DNA of 64,000 bases from Tritrichomonas musculus (taxonomy: Eukaryota > Parabasalia > Tritrichomonadida > Tritrichomonadidae), in assembly GCA_039105265.1 (NCBI GenBank), contig JAPFFF010000004.1, positions 1,364,001 through 1,428,000 of the forward strand. Reading direction: 5' to 3'. Each line of letters begins with the position of its first letter. The stretch's first letter is position 1. The notes under the pieces were generated by a model. It saw nothing but the letters and a program-made list of their open reading frames with translations. It was not told where the DNA came from and ran no database searches. The translations under genes were made by a program, and so were the position numbers. Below are positions 48,325-59,491 of this stretch, piece by piece.

Positions 48325-51300
48325 ATGAGCTCGAAACGCTTAAAACGAGAAATCAAAGAACTTGATATTTGCATTCGACGTCTCAAATCGCAACTCAACG
48401 TTCAAGAACAAGTTATTCGACAGAAAAATCTTCGAACTCTTGAAACAGATGAAAATGGAATCAATTATATCGATAAGAATCGCTATTACTCGACGCGTAT
48501 CGTTCAGCTTGAGACGGAAAGCAATAATTTATTCGATGAAATTATTTCTTTCAAATCTCGCATTACAAAAAGAGCTATTTCTAAACTTGAATTTGAGTTA
48601 ATAACCCAAATAAACGATATAGCTACACTTAAAACAATAACAGAAGCAATGGATGATGAAATAGCAAATCAGGAAATCGAAATAGAGAATTATCTACAGT
48701 CGCCACAGCATTTTAAATACATAAAAAGAAAAGAAAAGGTTAAAAAGGTAAAGGCAGAAATGAAGCATGAATTGGGATTGTATAGAATATATAAAGCGCA
48801 ACTTCAAAACGCAAAAAATGGGATCTTTGATACAATCGAAGCGGATATTAATTACTGTGATGAAATTGTAGAGGTGAACAATGAACTAAATGATCTTCTC
48901 GAATACAAAAAAAACTTAGCAGATCAATATAATAAACAGAAAGAGGACCATAAAAAAGAATTAGATCGGATTAACTTATGGTCAAATCGTCAAGGAAATT
49001 CAATTTGGTTAAATTCTCAATGGAAAAATGATAGTTTTTACGATATGAGTCCTTTTGATAGACTTATGCAAACTCAGAAACTTAAAGTATCAGATGACCG
49101 ACCAAAGAATCCTAGAAATAGTCACTTGTCACACACAATACAGCCACAAAGCATGTCAAGAAGTCAACTTCAAGATCATTCTTCAACTATACATCATAAT
49201 TCGTATATTGAGTCTGATCAACCTACCAATGCCCCAACCATTTCTATTCAAGCTCGTCCTCCTGCATCAGCACCTTCCAGTAAATCGCCGAGATCAATAA
49301 GATCAAATATAAACTCTGAAACAGATACTGATTTATATGAATTTTCAGTTCCAAGCACACCAAGCTCTAGAGAGTCAGAAAAGAAAAGAGATGAAGAAAC
49401 AACATTAGAGAAATCATTGAAAGAAGAAATGAAGGGTCAATTATCTTCATCTACTTCATTAACAGATATGTCAAAGGAATCTAAATCCAAAAGAAATAGC
49501 AGAAAGCATATAAATAACTCAATCAAAAAACGTGCAAATAATGGCTTTAATTCATCTGCTCCATCTTTAACCGACACCTCTAAAGAATCTAAGATTAAGA
49601 AAAACGAAGAAAAATCTCTCAAAATGTCTATCAGAGATGAATCAGATGGATCATTTGGTACTTCGGCATCTAATCTTACTAACGTTTCTAGAGAATCGAA
49701 GAAGAAAAAAAGGGAAGAAAAATTACTCAAAAATTCAATACGAGAAGAAGCCAACCATTTATTATCTTCCTCTGCATCATTATTGTCCGATAAATCTAAA
49801 AATCACCAAACTAAGAAAAATGAGGTAAACACAATAGAAAGATCAATTCAATTAGAAGCTAACGAATCAATGAAATCAGTTTCATCTTTATCAGATGCTT
49901 CAAGAGAACACAAAATCAAAAAACAAGAAGAAAAGCCGCTTGACACAGAACAAAAAGAAGAAGAATTATACAAGTTCACAAATTCTTTACCAATCTTTAT
50001 TTCTTCGATTTCATCAAATTATTATGAAGACTTAAATCTATCGAGCTCATTAGAAACAACAATAGACACAACAAAAATATTAAATGCAGCCAGAGTATCA
50101 TCAATTAAAAATAATGATGATAGCAATCTTAATCGAAATTTCAAAGAACTAGATAAAATGGATTCTTCTGGATCCAACAGGTCATCTACACTTTTGGATT
50201 CCAAAGAACCAAACACCAAAAGCAATGAAGACAAAAGTTCTAAACTCGAAAAGTCAATAAATTTATTAGATGCGTCAAGCAAATCATCAAATCAAAATAA
50301 CGAAGATAATCAATTAAATAAAAGTCTCAAAGAGAATGAATTACAAGATCCTTCATCTCTTTCACCAGAAATATCAAATATATCAGCAGACAAAAATAGG
50401 GAGTCAAATCAACCAAATAAAACTCATGATACGCTCTTATCATCATCAAGTACTAAGCCACTGCTCTCAGCCGAATTAACAGATGAATCATCTGTTAAAA
50501 ATAAAGAAGAAGATCAATTAAACAAAAGTCTTAAAGAAGAAAAGAATGATTATGATAATAATATGCTTTTGTCATCATCTTCTTCAGGCATGGTTAAGCC
50601 ATTACCTTCCTCAGAATTATCATACGAATCATCAGTTAAAAACCAAGAATCAAGTGCTCTGAACAAAAGTCTCAAAGAAGAAAATCAATTAAATAAAAGT
50701 CTTAAAACAGACAACAAATTTTCTTCATCTGAATCATTAGGAACTTTATTAGATCAAATTCCATCAAACCAAGATCCAGAAAATAACAAAAATAAAAAAG
50801 ATAATAATCTTGGACAAAACATCAGCGAAGAAAAGAAAAAGAATAAAGAAAAGCCAAGAAATTCATTAAATTCAGTTAAACTTGAAATTCTATCAGAAGA
50901 TGAATATGTACCAAAATCTTCTTCTCCTGCTTCAAGTTCATCTGCATTTACGAATGAATCAGATATTAAAACCAATGAAGAGATTCAACTTGAAAAAGAG
51001 AAGAAAGAAGAAAAAAGAAATCATTCTTTGCTTGACTCGTCAGCTTCAATTCAATCAATGGATTCAAGTAGAAATGCAAAATCAAAGTCATTGAAAAAGA
51101 AGCCGTTATTTGATGATAACTGCAGTACTATATCAGAATCGAGCTTATCAAAGATGAGCCAAGTGTCTGACTTATCAAATCTTTCACATGAATCACAAGT
51201 AAAGAACGATGAAGAAAACTATCTTAAAAAGCAAAAGAGAGAAGAAAAATCTAAATCACTTAGATCATCTTCATCCAATTTATCCAAAGTAGATGGAATT

Positions 51301-54300
51301 TCTTGCTCATCAAGTCTTTCGCATGAATCAGAAATCAAGAAAGATGAAGAAAACGCACTTAAAGAAGAAAAGAAAGAAGAAAGAACTAAGTCAAAACGTA
51401 AAAATATAGCAATTCTAGGCGACAGTGATTCACTTTCATCATCATCTAAATCAGAAGAGTCAGCATTAAGTCTGATTTCAGATTTGTCAAATCTTTCGCA
51501 AGAGTCACAAGTAAAGAAAGATGAAGAAAACATTCTTAAAAAACAGAAGAAAGAAGAAAAATCAGCAACACATAAATTATTCAATGCAGATGAAATTTCC
51601 AGTTTGTCGAATATTTCACAAGAATCAGAAATCAAGAAAGATGAAGAAAACACACTTAAAGAAGAAAAGAAAGAAGAAAAATCTAAATCTAAACGTAAAA
51701 CTAGATCAGGAAATGCAATTCTAGGAAGCAGTGACTCACTTTCATCATCATCTAAATCAGAAGAATCAACGTTAAGTCTGATTTCAGATTTATCAAATCT
51801 TTCACAAGAGTCGCAAGTAAAGAAAGATGAAGAAATCATTCTTAAAAAACAGAAGAAAGAAGAAAAATCAGCAACACCTAATTTATTCAATGCAGATGAA
51901 ATTTCCAGTTTATCTGATGCTTCACAAGAATCAGAAATCAAGAAAGATGAAGAAAACACACTTAAAGAAGAAAAGAAAGAAGAAAAATCTAAATCTAAAC
52001 GTAAAACTAGATCAGGAAATGCAATTCTAGGAAGCAGTGACTCACTTTCATCATCAACAAAGTCAGAAGAATCAGCATTGAGTGTGATTTCAGATCTTTC
52101 AAATCTTTCGCAAGAATCGCAAATCAAGAAAGATGAAGAAAACAGACTCAGAAAACAAAAGAAAGAAGAAAAATCACGAAATCCAGAATCAGCTGGTTCT
52201 AGTTCGTCGACACTATTGAATGCAGATGACGTTTCTAGTTTGTCCAATGCTTCACGGGAGTCGCAGATAAAGAAAGACGAAGAAAGCAGGCTCAAAGAAG
52301 AGAAGAAAGAAGAAAAATCAAAATCGAGAACGAGAACAAGAAATACAATTCTAGGCGATTCACTTTCATCATCAGCAAAGTCAGACGAGTCATCAGTAAG
52401 TCTGATTTCAGATCTTTCAAATCTTTCGCAAGAATCACAAATCAAGAAAGATGAAGAAAGCAGGCTCAAAGAAGAGAAGAAAGAAGAAAAATTGTTACAA
52501 TTTGATTCATCACCTTCAACACGCAAATTAAAGCCACGAGTAACTGACCTGCTGATTGTCGAGCCGATTGTTGAAGAGGAGGAAGAAGACAAGAACGACA
52601 CTCTTCAGTCATCTGCCTTGGTAAGCAAGACTGAAGAAAACGATTCTTTGTCATCGTCATCAATCAAGTCGCTGTCGAGTATGTCGCAGGAATCAGACGT
52701 AAAGAAAGAAGAGGAAAAGAAGCTGAAAAAGCAGATAAAAGAAGAAAAGTCTAAAGCGTCAAAGTCAAAGGGAAGAGACTCGCTTTCATCAAGTTCTGGT
52801 TTGTCGGATGCTTCACAGGAGTCGCAGATCAAGAAAGATGAAGAAAACGCACTCAGAGAAGAGATGAGGGAAGAAAATCCTAAATCAAAGCATAAAAACA
52901 GATCAAGAAAACCAATTCTCGGCGATTCACTTTCAGCATCAGATAAATCTGAAGAATCAACGACAAGCCTGATTTCGGACTTGTCAAATCTTTCACAAGA
53001 GTCGCAAGTAAAGAAAGATGAAGAAAACATTCTTAGAAAACAGAAGAAAGAAGAAAAATCAGCAACGCATAATTTATTCGCTGCAGATGGTATTTCCAGT
53101 TTGTCTGATGCTTCACAAGAATCAGAAATCAAGAAAGAAGAAGAAAATTCACTTAAAGCAGCAAAGAAAGAAGAAAAATCCAAATCAAAACACAAAACTA
53201 AATCGAAAGCAGGACATTCAATTCTAGGCGACTGTGACTCACTTTCATCATCAACAAAGTCAGAAGAATCAACGACAAGTCTGGTATCAGATTTGTCAAA
53301 CCTTTCACAAGAGTCACAAGTAAAGAAAGATGAAGAAAACATACTTAGAAAACAGAAGAAAGAAGAAAAATCAGCAACATCTAATTTATTCAATGCGGAT
53401 GGTATTTCCAGTTTGTCAAATTCTTCAGAAGAATCAGAAATCAAGAAAGAAGAAGAAAATTCACTTAAAGCAGCAAAGAAAGAAGAAAAATCCAAATCAA
53501 AACACAAAACTAAATCGAAAGCAGGACGTTCAATTCTAGGCGACAGTGACTCACTTTCATCATCATCTAAATCAGAAGAGTCAGCATTAAGTGTGATTTC
53601 AGATTTATCAAATCTTTCGCAAGAATCGCAAGTGAAGAAAGATGAAGAAAACATTCTTAAAAAACAGAAGAAAGAAGAAAAATCAGCAACATCTAATTTA
53701 TTCAATGCAGATGGTATTTCCATTTTGTCAAATTCTTCAGAAGAATCAGAAATCAAGAAAGAAGAAGAAAATTCACTGAGAGCAGCAAAGAAAGAAGAAA
53801 AATCCAAATCTAAAATTAAATCGAAAGCAGGACATTCAATTCTAGGCGACAATGATTCACTTTCATCATCAACAAAGTCAGAAGAGTCAACGACAAGCAT
53901 GATTTCGGACTTGTCAAATCTTTCGCAAGAGTCGCAAGTAAAGAAAGATGAAGAAAACATTCTTAAAAAACAGAAGAAAGAAGAAAAATCAGAAACACAA
54001 AATTTATTCACTGCAGATGAAATTTCCAGTTTATCTGATGCTTCACAAGAATCAGAAATCAAGAAAGATGAAGAAAACACACTCAAATCTGAAAAGAAAG
54101 AAGAAAAATCCAAATCAAAATCAAAATCAAAAGCAGGACATTCAATTCTATGCGACAGTGACTCACTTTCTGCATCAACTAAGTCAGAAGAGTCAGCATT
54201 AAGTGTGATTTCAGATCTTTCAAATCTTTCACAAGAGTCGCAAGTAAAGAAAGATGAAGAAAACATTCTTAAAAAACAGAAGAAAGAAGAAAAATCAGAA

Positions 54301-55866
54301 ACACAAAATTTATTCACTGCAGATGAAATTTCCAGTTTGTCTGATGTTTCACAAGAATCAGAAATCAAGAAAGATGAAGAAAACACACTCAAATCTGAAA
54401 AGAAAGAAGAAAAATCCAAATCTAAAATTAAATCGAAAGCAGGACATTCAATTCTATGCGACAGTGACTCACTTTCTGCATCAACTAAGTCAGAAGAGTC
54501 AGCATTAAGTGTGATTTCAGATCTTTCAAATCTTTCGCAAGAGTCACAAGTAAAGAAAGATGAAGAAAACAGACTCAAAAAACAGAAGAAAGAAGAAAAG
54601 TCAGCAACATCTAATTTATTCACTGCGGATGGTATTTCCAGTTTGTCTGATGCTTCAGAAGAATCAGAAATCAAGAAAGAAGAAGAAAATTCACTTAAAG
54701 CAGCAAAGAAAGAAGAAAAATCCAAATCAAAACACAAAACTAAATCGAAAGCAGGACATTCAATTCTAGGCGACAGTGACTCACTCTCATCATCAACCAA
54801 GTCAGAAGAATCAGCATTGAGTGTGATTTCAGATCTTTCAAATCTTTCGCAAGAATCGCAAGTGAAGAAAGATGAAGAAAACATTCTTAAAAAACAGAAG
54901 AAAGAAGAAAAATCACGAAATCCAGAATCAGCTAGCAAAGACTCGCTTTCAGCATCGCAAGGAAGCCGAAGTTCGAGTTCGCTGAGTCTTTCTGAAGAAT
55001 CGCAAATCAAAAGCGAAGAAGAAAGGCAACTGAAAGACGAGAAGAAAGAAGAAAAGTCAAGTCTTATTTCAGACAAAGAAGCTCTTCTTTCGTCCTCAGA
55101 TCGCGAATCAAGCAAGAAGCAAAAAGTGCAAGCTTCATTTCTCGGCGACTTGCTTTCGACATCTGCCAAGTCGACGACATCGACAGCGTCGACAACGAGT
55201 CTTATTTCTGACCTTTCGAATCTTTCACAAGAATCGGAAATCAAGAAGAAAGAAGAGAGCGATGTCAAAGAGCAAAAGGATGAAGAACAAACAAAATCGA
55301 GACTGCCATTCAATCCTAGATCACGAATTCTTAAAAGTGGAGCCAAAGAGACGCTTTCATCGTCGAATGCGGACACAGTTTCCAGTCTGTCGAATTCTTC
55401 ACGAGAATCAGAAATAAAGAAAGAAGAAGAAAAGGCACTAAAAAAAGAGAGAAAAGAAGAAAAATCAAGAAAATTAAGTAAAGAACCACTTTCTGATGAA
55501 TCTGAAATAAGTTTGATTTCTGATTTGTCAAATCTTTCTCAAGAGTCAATGATCAAGAAAAATGAAGAAAATAAACTTAATAAGCAGAAGAAAGAAGAAA
55601 GATTAAATTCAAAAAGCTCTTTCTTCTCAACACTGGCAAAGCACGAAAAAGAAAGAGAAACAAAGCAGGAAAATGATCTTGAATTGAACAGTGATAAAGG
55701 ATCAATAAAATCATTGCGATCATCAAGTTCATTGAGCAGAGAGGACGCATCAATCATTTTGTCTGATATGTCGATCGAATCTGATATCAAAAGAACAGAA
55801 GAAAAACAGTTGAGTGAACAAGAGAAAGAAGAGAAAAATATACTTAAATCATTTATTACTGAATGA
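48325..55866 (+). CDS. 2513-residue protein with long array of about 102-residue Ser/Lys/Glu repeats
   Basis: The N-terminal 240 residues form a coiled coil (KRLKREIKELDICIRRLK onward), then comes a Ser/Pro-rich linker. From about residue 345 the protein is built on a theme of LSxxSxESxxKKxEExxLKxxKKEEKS. From about residue 950 it becomes a regular array: 14 copies of SDLSNLS begin at 51166, 51478, 51784, 52090, 52408, 52975, 53287, 53599, 53905, 54211, 54517, 54829, 55207 and 55519, mostly 306 or 312 bases apart. Each unit holds two related halves of about 51 residues, one with SDLSNLSQESQVKKDEEN and one with ISSLSDASQESEIKK. The charged blocks should form long helices split by Ser-rich linkers with many possible phosphosites. 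A filamentous or cytoskeletal role is plausible, but the family is unknown. Confidence 0.7.
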   Translation: MSSKRLKREIKELDICIRRLKSQLNVQEQVIRQKNLRTLETDENGINYIDKNRYYSTRIVQLETESNNLFDEIISFKSRITKRAISKLEFELITQINDIATLKTITEAMDDEIANQEIEIENYLQSPQHFKYIKRKEKVKKVKAEMKHELGLYRIYKAQLQNAKNGIFDTIEADINYCDEIVEVNNELNDLLEYKKNLADQYNKQKEDHKKELDRINLWSNRQGNSIWLNSQWKNDSFYDMSPFDRLMQTQKLKVSDDRPKNPRNSHLSHTIQPQSMSRSQLQDHSSTIHHNSYIESDQPTNAPTISIQARPPASAPSSKSPRSIRSNINSETDTDLYEFSVPSTPSSRESEKKRDEETTLEKSLKEEMKGQLSSSTSLTDMSKESKSKRNSRKHINNSIKKRANNGFNSSAPSLTDTSKESKIKKNEEKSLKMSIRDESDGSFGTSASNLTNVSRESKKKKREEKLLKNSIREEANHLLSSSASLLSDKSKNHQTKKNEVNTIERSIQLEANESMKSVSSLSDASREHKIKKQEEKPLDTEQKEEELYKFTNSLPIFISSISSNYYEDLNLSSSLETTIDTTKILNAARVSSIKNNDDSNLNRNFKELDKMDSSGSNRSSTLLDSKEPNTKSNEDKSSKLEKSINLLDASSKSSNQNNEDNQLNKSLKENELQDPSSLSPEISNISADKNRESNQPNKTHDTLLSSSSTKPLLSAELTDESSVKNKEEDQLNKSLKEEKNDYDNNMLLSSSSSGMVKPLPSSELSYESSVKNQESSALNKSLKEENQLNKSLKTDNKFSSSESLGTLLDQIPSNQDPENNKNKKDNNLGQNISEEKKKNKEKPRNSLNSVKLEILSEDEYVPKSSSPASSSSAFTNESDIKTNEEIQLEKEKKEEKRNHSLLDSSASIQSMDSSRNAKSKSLKKKPLFDDNCSTISESSLSKMSQVSDLSNLSHESQVKNDEENYLKKQKREEKSKSLRSSSSNLSKVDGISCSSSLSHESEIKKDEENALKEEKKEERTKSKRKNIAILGDSDSLSSSSKSEESALSLISDLSNLSQESQVKKDEENILKKQKKEEKSATHKLFNADEISSLSNISQESEIKKDEENTLKEEKKEEKSKSKRKTRSGNAILGSSDSLSSSSKSEESTLSLISDLSNLSQESQVKKDEEIILKKQKKEEKSATPNLFNADEISSLSDASQESEIKKDEENTLKEEKKEEKSKSKRKTRSGNAILGSSDSLSSSTKSEESALSVISDLSNLSQESQIKKDEENRLRKQKKEEKSRNPESAGSSSSTLLNADDVSSLSNASRESQIKKDEESRLKEEKKEEKSKSRTRTRNTILGDSLSSSAKSDESSVSLISDLSNLSQESQIKKDEESRLKEEKKEEKLLQFDSSPSTRKLKPRVTDLLIVEPIVEEEEEDKNDTLQSSALVSKTEENDSLSSSSIKSLSSMSQESDVKKEEEKKLKKQIKEEKSKASKSKGRDSLSSSSGLSDASQESQIKKDEENALREEMREENPKSKHKNRSRKPILGDSLSASDKSEESTTSLISDLSNLSQESQVKKDEENILRKQKKEEKSATHNLFAADGISSLSDASQESEIKKEEENSLKAAKKEEKSKSKHKTKSKAGHSILGDCDSLSSSTKSEESTTSLVSDLSNLSQESQVKKDEENILRKQKKEEKSATSNLFNADGISSLSNSSEESEIKKEEENSLKAAKKEEKSKSKHKTKSKAGRSILGDSDSLSSSSKSEESALSVISDLSNLSQESQVKKDEENILKKQKKEEKSATSNLFNADGISILSNSSEESEIKKEEENSLRAAKKEEKSKSKIKSKAGHSILGDNDSLSSSTKSEESTTSMISDLSNLSQESQVKKDEENILKKQKKEEKSETQNLFTADEISSLSDASQESEIKKDEENTLKSEKKEEKSKSKSKSKAGHSILCDSDSLSASTKSEESALSVISDLSNLSQESQVKKDEENILKKQKKEEKSETQNLFTADEISSLSDVSQESEIKKDEENTLKSEKKEEKSKSKIKSKAGHSILCDSDSLSASTKSEESALSVISDLSNLSQESQVKKDEENRLKKQKKEEKSATSNLFTADGISSLSDASEESEIKKEEENSLKAAKKEEKSKSKHKTKSKAGHSILGDSDSLSSSTKSEESALSVISDLSNLSQESQVKKDEENILKKQKKEEKSRNPESASKDSLSASQGSRSSSSLSLSEESQIKSEEERQLKDEKKEEKSSLISDKEALLSSSDRESSKKQKVQASFLGDLLSTSAKSTTSTASTTSLISDLSNLSQESEIKKKEESDVKEQKDEEQTKSRLPFNPRSRILKSGAKETLSSSNADTVSSLSNSSRESEIKKEEEKALKKERKEEKSRKLSKEPLSDESEISLISDLSNLSQESMIKKNEENKLNKQKKEERLNSKSSFFSTLAKHEKERETKQENDLELNSDKGSIKSLRSSSSLSREDASIILSDMSIESDIKRTEEKQLSEQEKEEKNILKSFITE
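51166..55620 (+). repeat. Tandem array of 306-312 bp coding repeats
   Basis: Within the giant gene, DNA units of 306 or 312 bp follow each other with high identity. For example, the stretch at 53905-54210 and that at 54211-54516 differ at only a few sites. Outer units are more diverged, and one spacing (52408 to 52975) is longer. Middle copies are the most alike, which suggests recent local duplication or gene conversion inside the array. Confidence 0.85.
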
Positions 55867-56176
55867 TTATAAGGTTATTTTGCATCTGATATTATTATTT
55901 ATTTATTTGTTTAAATTGTTTGAAATCGTATTTTATTATTTTTTTATGACTTTATTCTTTTTTTCTTTCTTTTGTTTTCTTACTATTTCTATCATATTCT
56001 TAATTTATATTAAATTAGATGTTAACATTTTACAATAATTTTTGGATACCAAAATATATATATATATATATATATATAATAAACAAATAAATATTCATTA
56101 TTATTGTAGACAAATAAATAATATTTAAAAAAAAAAAAAAAATGGAAATTACGATATAGTCAAAATACTATTCGTT
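55867..56176. repeat. Convergent spacer with a TA microsatellite
   Basis: 310 bp between converging stops. Near 56053-56078 there is a perfect run of TA repeats (about 12-13 units), and at about 56128-56141 a run of A. No gene is seen. Confidence 0.6.
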
Positions 56177-58831
56177 TTAGACGATTCGAATTGTCGTTTC
56201 AGAGTCCTCACAAAGTCGTCTCCAATCAATGTCTCCGCGTGCATTGACATGATATTTCTTAACAAGTAGTCTTCTTTCTTCTGGCGTCATTGAAACTCTG
56301 CCAACTTCTTCAAGTCTATAGAATAAATCTTTTGTAGTTATAGTATCTTTTGTTTCATTAATGAAGAGCCATTTAATTGATCTCCGTCTGTTTCTTAAAG
56401 TTGTTTGAACTCTGTTAACAGCACGCCATGCCTCATCTTCTTCAGTTTCTGATAGTGGTATTGTGCCAATCATACTGTCTTTTTTATTTAAGGAATTGAT
56501 AGCATTACATATCATTAAATAGTTAACTAAATCTGGCCTTTCTTTATCACGAAAAACTTCAACTAAAAGATCAAATTCTTTTGGTGAGATATAAATTCCG
56601 GTTGGTCCAAATGAAACTTGAAGAGCACCAGTTTCTAAAAGACCGTTATGATATTTGTCAAAATGACTGAAAATTTCTCGTGGAGTCATAGCATGTTCTG
56701 ACGTATATTCGAGTATCTTGACTAAAACTGGCTTAACTGATTCAGGAAGATTATCAACTGGTCGAGACATTCTAGATTCAAAAGTTTCTGTAAATCCGCT
56801 TCTTTCTTTAAGAGCATTATTATCAGACCACGATGGAATAGCTGCTAATGTATTGGTCTTTAGTTTAGCTCTCTGACCTATTGTTAAATTAAGATTTTCA
56901 GTATTTTGAGTTTCGTCTTTAATTTCGCTTTTATTTTCAGTTTCTTGTTCAGTTTGAGTACTTGGTTCAGTTTCTTGGTTTGACTCTGCTTTTCCGCCGA
57001 ATTCTTCAAGATCATGGAGGAAGAATAAATAATAAATCTTACCTGTTTGTTCTTCACAATAATAGCGAATTAAATCATCGAGCTGAGCTGGGGGTATTAA
57101 CATTGGTATCAGATCAAGAGTCTGCTTAAAATCTGTCCTTGATACAATTCCTTTCTTAAATCTATCATATGAAATCAATTCGCCTTCAAGGTCAAAACCA
57201 AATTTATTCATGCATTTAGCAATTTCAGAGTATAATGGAATCAAATTTTCAGGAACTGGGCCAGATTCTCTTTTCTTGAGATGACCGTTTTCCTCATAAT
57301 CTTGAATTCTATATAATGGCATCTGTTTTGGTGAGTTTGTTGTTAATAGCTCTTTAAGTGAACTTGAATAGTTGATATTATCGTACGATGATAATGAAGC
57401 TGAAGATTGCAAAGATACTGATCCAGAACCACTAATATCCCCATTTGTAACATCCACATCTTCGCATAATTTCCTCCAGAGAATGTGATGACGTAATGAT
57501 TTATCTTCATAATTATCTGAAATCAATTTCATGTCATGTTCATCAATGATATAGCCAATTTTTCGTAATCCTGCAAGGAATTGATCTGTGGTTATTAAAC
57601 CGCTTTTGTCTCTATCATATCCTCTGAGTGTTCTATTGAGAGACACTCTTTTATCTTTTATAAAGTCACGTAGCTTTTGTAAGGTAGATTCTATTGTTTC
57701 GTTAAAATCAACAGATACAGACTTATCAACCATCTTTGAAAATTCGATGTAATCAACTGTCTTAGTTTCTTGGTCTGACATAGATTCCACAGCAAGTCTT
57801 AATTCTTCAGGATCAGTATCAACGTTAAATTGATTAACAATCTTCAAGAAAAGGGTTGTAGATACTTTACCTGTTCCTTCCTTATCATGTGGTTTGAATA
57901 TTGACCATATATTTAACTTCCTATTATTAAAGCATTTGATAATTTTATCAATTACAGCTTGGGTATCTACAACTGGTGGTGGCGGTGTGTATGTATCTTC
58001 ATCTTTAACAACAACTGTTGAAACAAATTGTTGGTAATCCACATTTCCGTCTTTATCTGCAAAGAAATCAGCAATTTGCTGAATATCTTCTCTTGGCATT
58101 GGTAAATCAAGTTGATAAAGTAATGAGAAAAATCTGTCTTTTGGCATAAGACCTGTCTTAGTTCGATGCTCTCTCAAAAAGTATTCATCAATTTGGATAG
58201 ATCGTTCATTAATAAGATGAGAAAAAACAGAGAAGCATTTTGGTAGAGTATTGGAATCAACAGGATCTTTTTTTGTGATTAATGGGCCAATTTTAATTGT
58301 TTTAAGCAGCTTTTGAAGTTTAATATAGTCAATTTCTTTTGTTTTTAAATCCATTGTGATTTTGGCAACATCAACTGCTTCTGGAAAATCAGTTAAGCAA
58401 CGTGCAAAGTTTTCTGCTGTGATTTTTCCATTTTTATTTCTATCCATAAATTCAATAAGAGTAATTAAATCAGTATTTCTATCATGTAAAAATCGTGCAA
58501 GTGCCACATAATGCGGATTTATATGTCGTGTTGGAGAATTTGCTTCTTCATTGGAGCCAGATGATGATGATGGAGCAGAAGCTAATAGATCGTCTACAAA
58601 TTTTCCATAATTGATTCGGCGACCTTCTTTATAATATTCAACAATTTTTGCAAGGTCATCTGGAGAAATTGTCATGGGAAAATCGAGAATGGTGTTACGA
58701 AAGTCAAATTCAGACATTTGATAAGGAATTTTTGGATTATCGCGAGGTGACATGATTGTTAATTTCTCGCGTTGTGCAACAAGCATCATTTGCTCAAGTG
58801 TACGCTTTCTAGCTGCTTCAGATGGATTCAT
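56177..58831 (-). CDS. Large EF-hand protein with degenerate calcium loops
   Basis: 884 residues made of paired EF-hand-like helix-loop-helix units from end to end. The recurring pattern is a loop starting DRNKNGKITAENF, DRDKSGLITTDQF, DKEGTGKV or DKYHNGLLETGAL, followed by a partner half without a loop (such as KEIDYIKLQKLL and KTVDYIEFSKM). In the clearest loops the 12th position, normally Glu, is Asn, Gln or Leu, so calcium binding is likely weak or lost in many. A low-complexity Gln/Glu/Thr linker lies at about 615-645. Similar multi-EF-hand proteins are common in flagellated protists and often structural. The ATG at 58829-58831 is clear; the stop faces the giant repeat gene. Confidence 0.7.
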   Translation of the reverse strand: MNPSEAARKRTLEQMMLVAQREKLTIMSPRDNPKIPYQMSEFDFRNTILDFPMTISPDDLAKIVEYYKEGRRINYGKFVDDLLASAPSSSSGSNEEANSPTRHINPHYVALARFLHDRNTDLITLIEFMDRNKNGKITAENFARCLTDFPEAVDVAKITMDLKTKEIDYIKLQKLLKTIKIGPLITKKDPVDSNTLPKCFSVFSHLINERSIQIDEYFLREHRTKTGLMPKDRFFSLLYQLDLPMPREDIQQIADFFADKDGNVDYQQFVSTVVVKDEDTYTPPPPVVDTQAVIDKIIKCFNNRKLNIWSIFKPHDKEGTGKVSTTLFLKIVNQFNVDTDPEELRLAVESMSDQETKTVDYIEFSKMVDKSVSVDFNETIESTLQKLRDFIKDKRVSLNRTLRGYDRDKSGLITTDQFLAGLRKIGYIIDEHDMKLISDNYEDKSLRHHILWRKLCEDVDVTNGDISGSGSVSLQSSASLSSYDNINYSSSLKELLTTNSPKQMPLYRIQDYEENGHLKKRESGPVPENLIPLYSEIAKCMNKFGFDLEGELISYDRFKKGIVSRTDFKQTLDLIPMLIPPAQLDDLIRYYCEEQTGKIYYLFFLHDLEEFGGKAESNQETEPSTQTEQETENKSEIKDETQNTENLNLTIGQRAKLKTNTLAAIPSWSDNNALKERSGFTETFESRMSRPVDNLPESVKPVLVKILEYTSEHAMTPREIFSHFDKYHNGLLETGALQVSFGPTGIYISPKEFDLLVEVFRDKERPDLVNYLMICNAINSLNKKDSMIGTIPLSETEEDEAWRAVNRVQTTLRNRRRSIKWLFINETKDTITTKDLFYRLEEVGRVSMTPEERRLLVKKYHVNARGDIDWRRLCEDSETTIRIV

Positions 58832-59491
58832 TTAATAATTTTTAACACTATTATTAAAATAATTCAATATAAGTCGTTAAGCATTTTCAATCAATATTTT
58901 GTCTTATTAACGTACGATGATTCAAGTAATTCAATTCAAATTTTGTAGGTGTTTTAACATTTCATTAACCAGCTAAAATTTATATTTTTTGCAAAAATAT
59001 TCATTAGGTATGAAAGAATAATTTATTTGCAAATTCAATGAAAAAAAACGGTTAATAGCAAAAATAAAATTTAATTTGGCAATGTATCATTCCTCATGAA
59101 AAACCAACAAAAGCTTAATATTTTGGATATAAATAAATTAAAAAATAATCAATAAATTGTTTTTCTTTTAAAATATATATTTATTATAATTATTATTTTA
59201 AGATAGTATTGTTTTTTTTTTTAGAGATGTGATCTATAAATTTAAATTGATTTTTTTTTTGGATTAATAATTAATTAAATTAAAAACAATTTAAAAATAT
59301 CGTGTCTTAGTATTGTCTTTTTTAATCATGTCAGTTTTGGGCAATTTATCCTAATGCATATTGGTGAAATAGTCATTTATTATTTTGGTAGAAATTTCAA
59401 TTAATAAAAAATTGAATTAACTCACATAAAAATTGAAATAGCTCACATAAATTTCTTTGCAAATAAATTTTTTCGTTATAAAATTGATATC
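58832..59491. other. AT-rich spacer upstream of EF-hand gene
   Basis: 660 bp. ATTAACGTACGATG (58907-58920) holds an ACGT core 79 bp from the EF-hand start. No other feature is recognised. Confidence 0.3.

Noticed and set aside
51219-55376. Two very long minus-strand open frames (460 and 923 codons) opposite the repeat gene
   Set aside because: They mirror the repeat period of the plus-strand gene. Its codons (GAA, AAA, TCA, AAG) read on the other strand give few stops. The encoded Ser/Phe-rich product has no domain, and neither frame has gene-like flanks.
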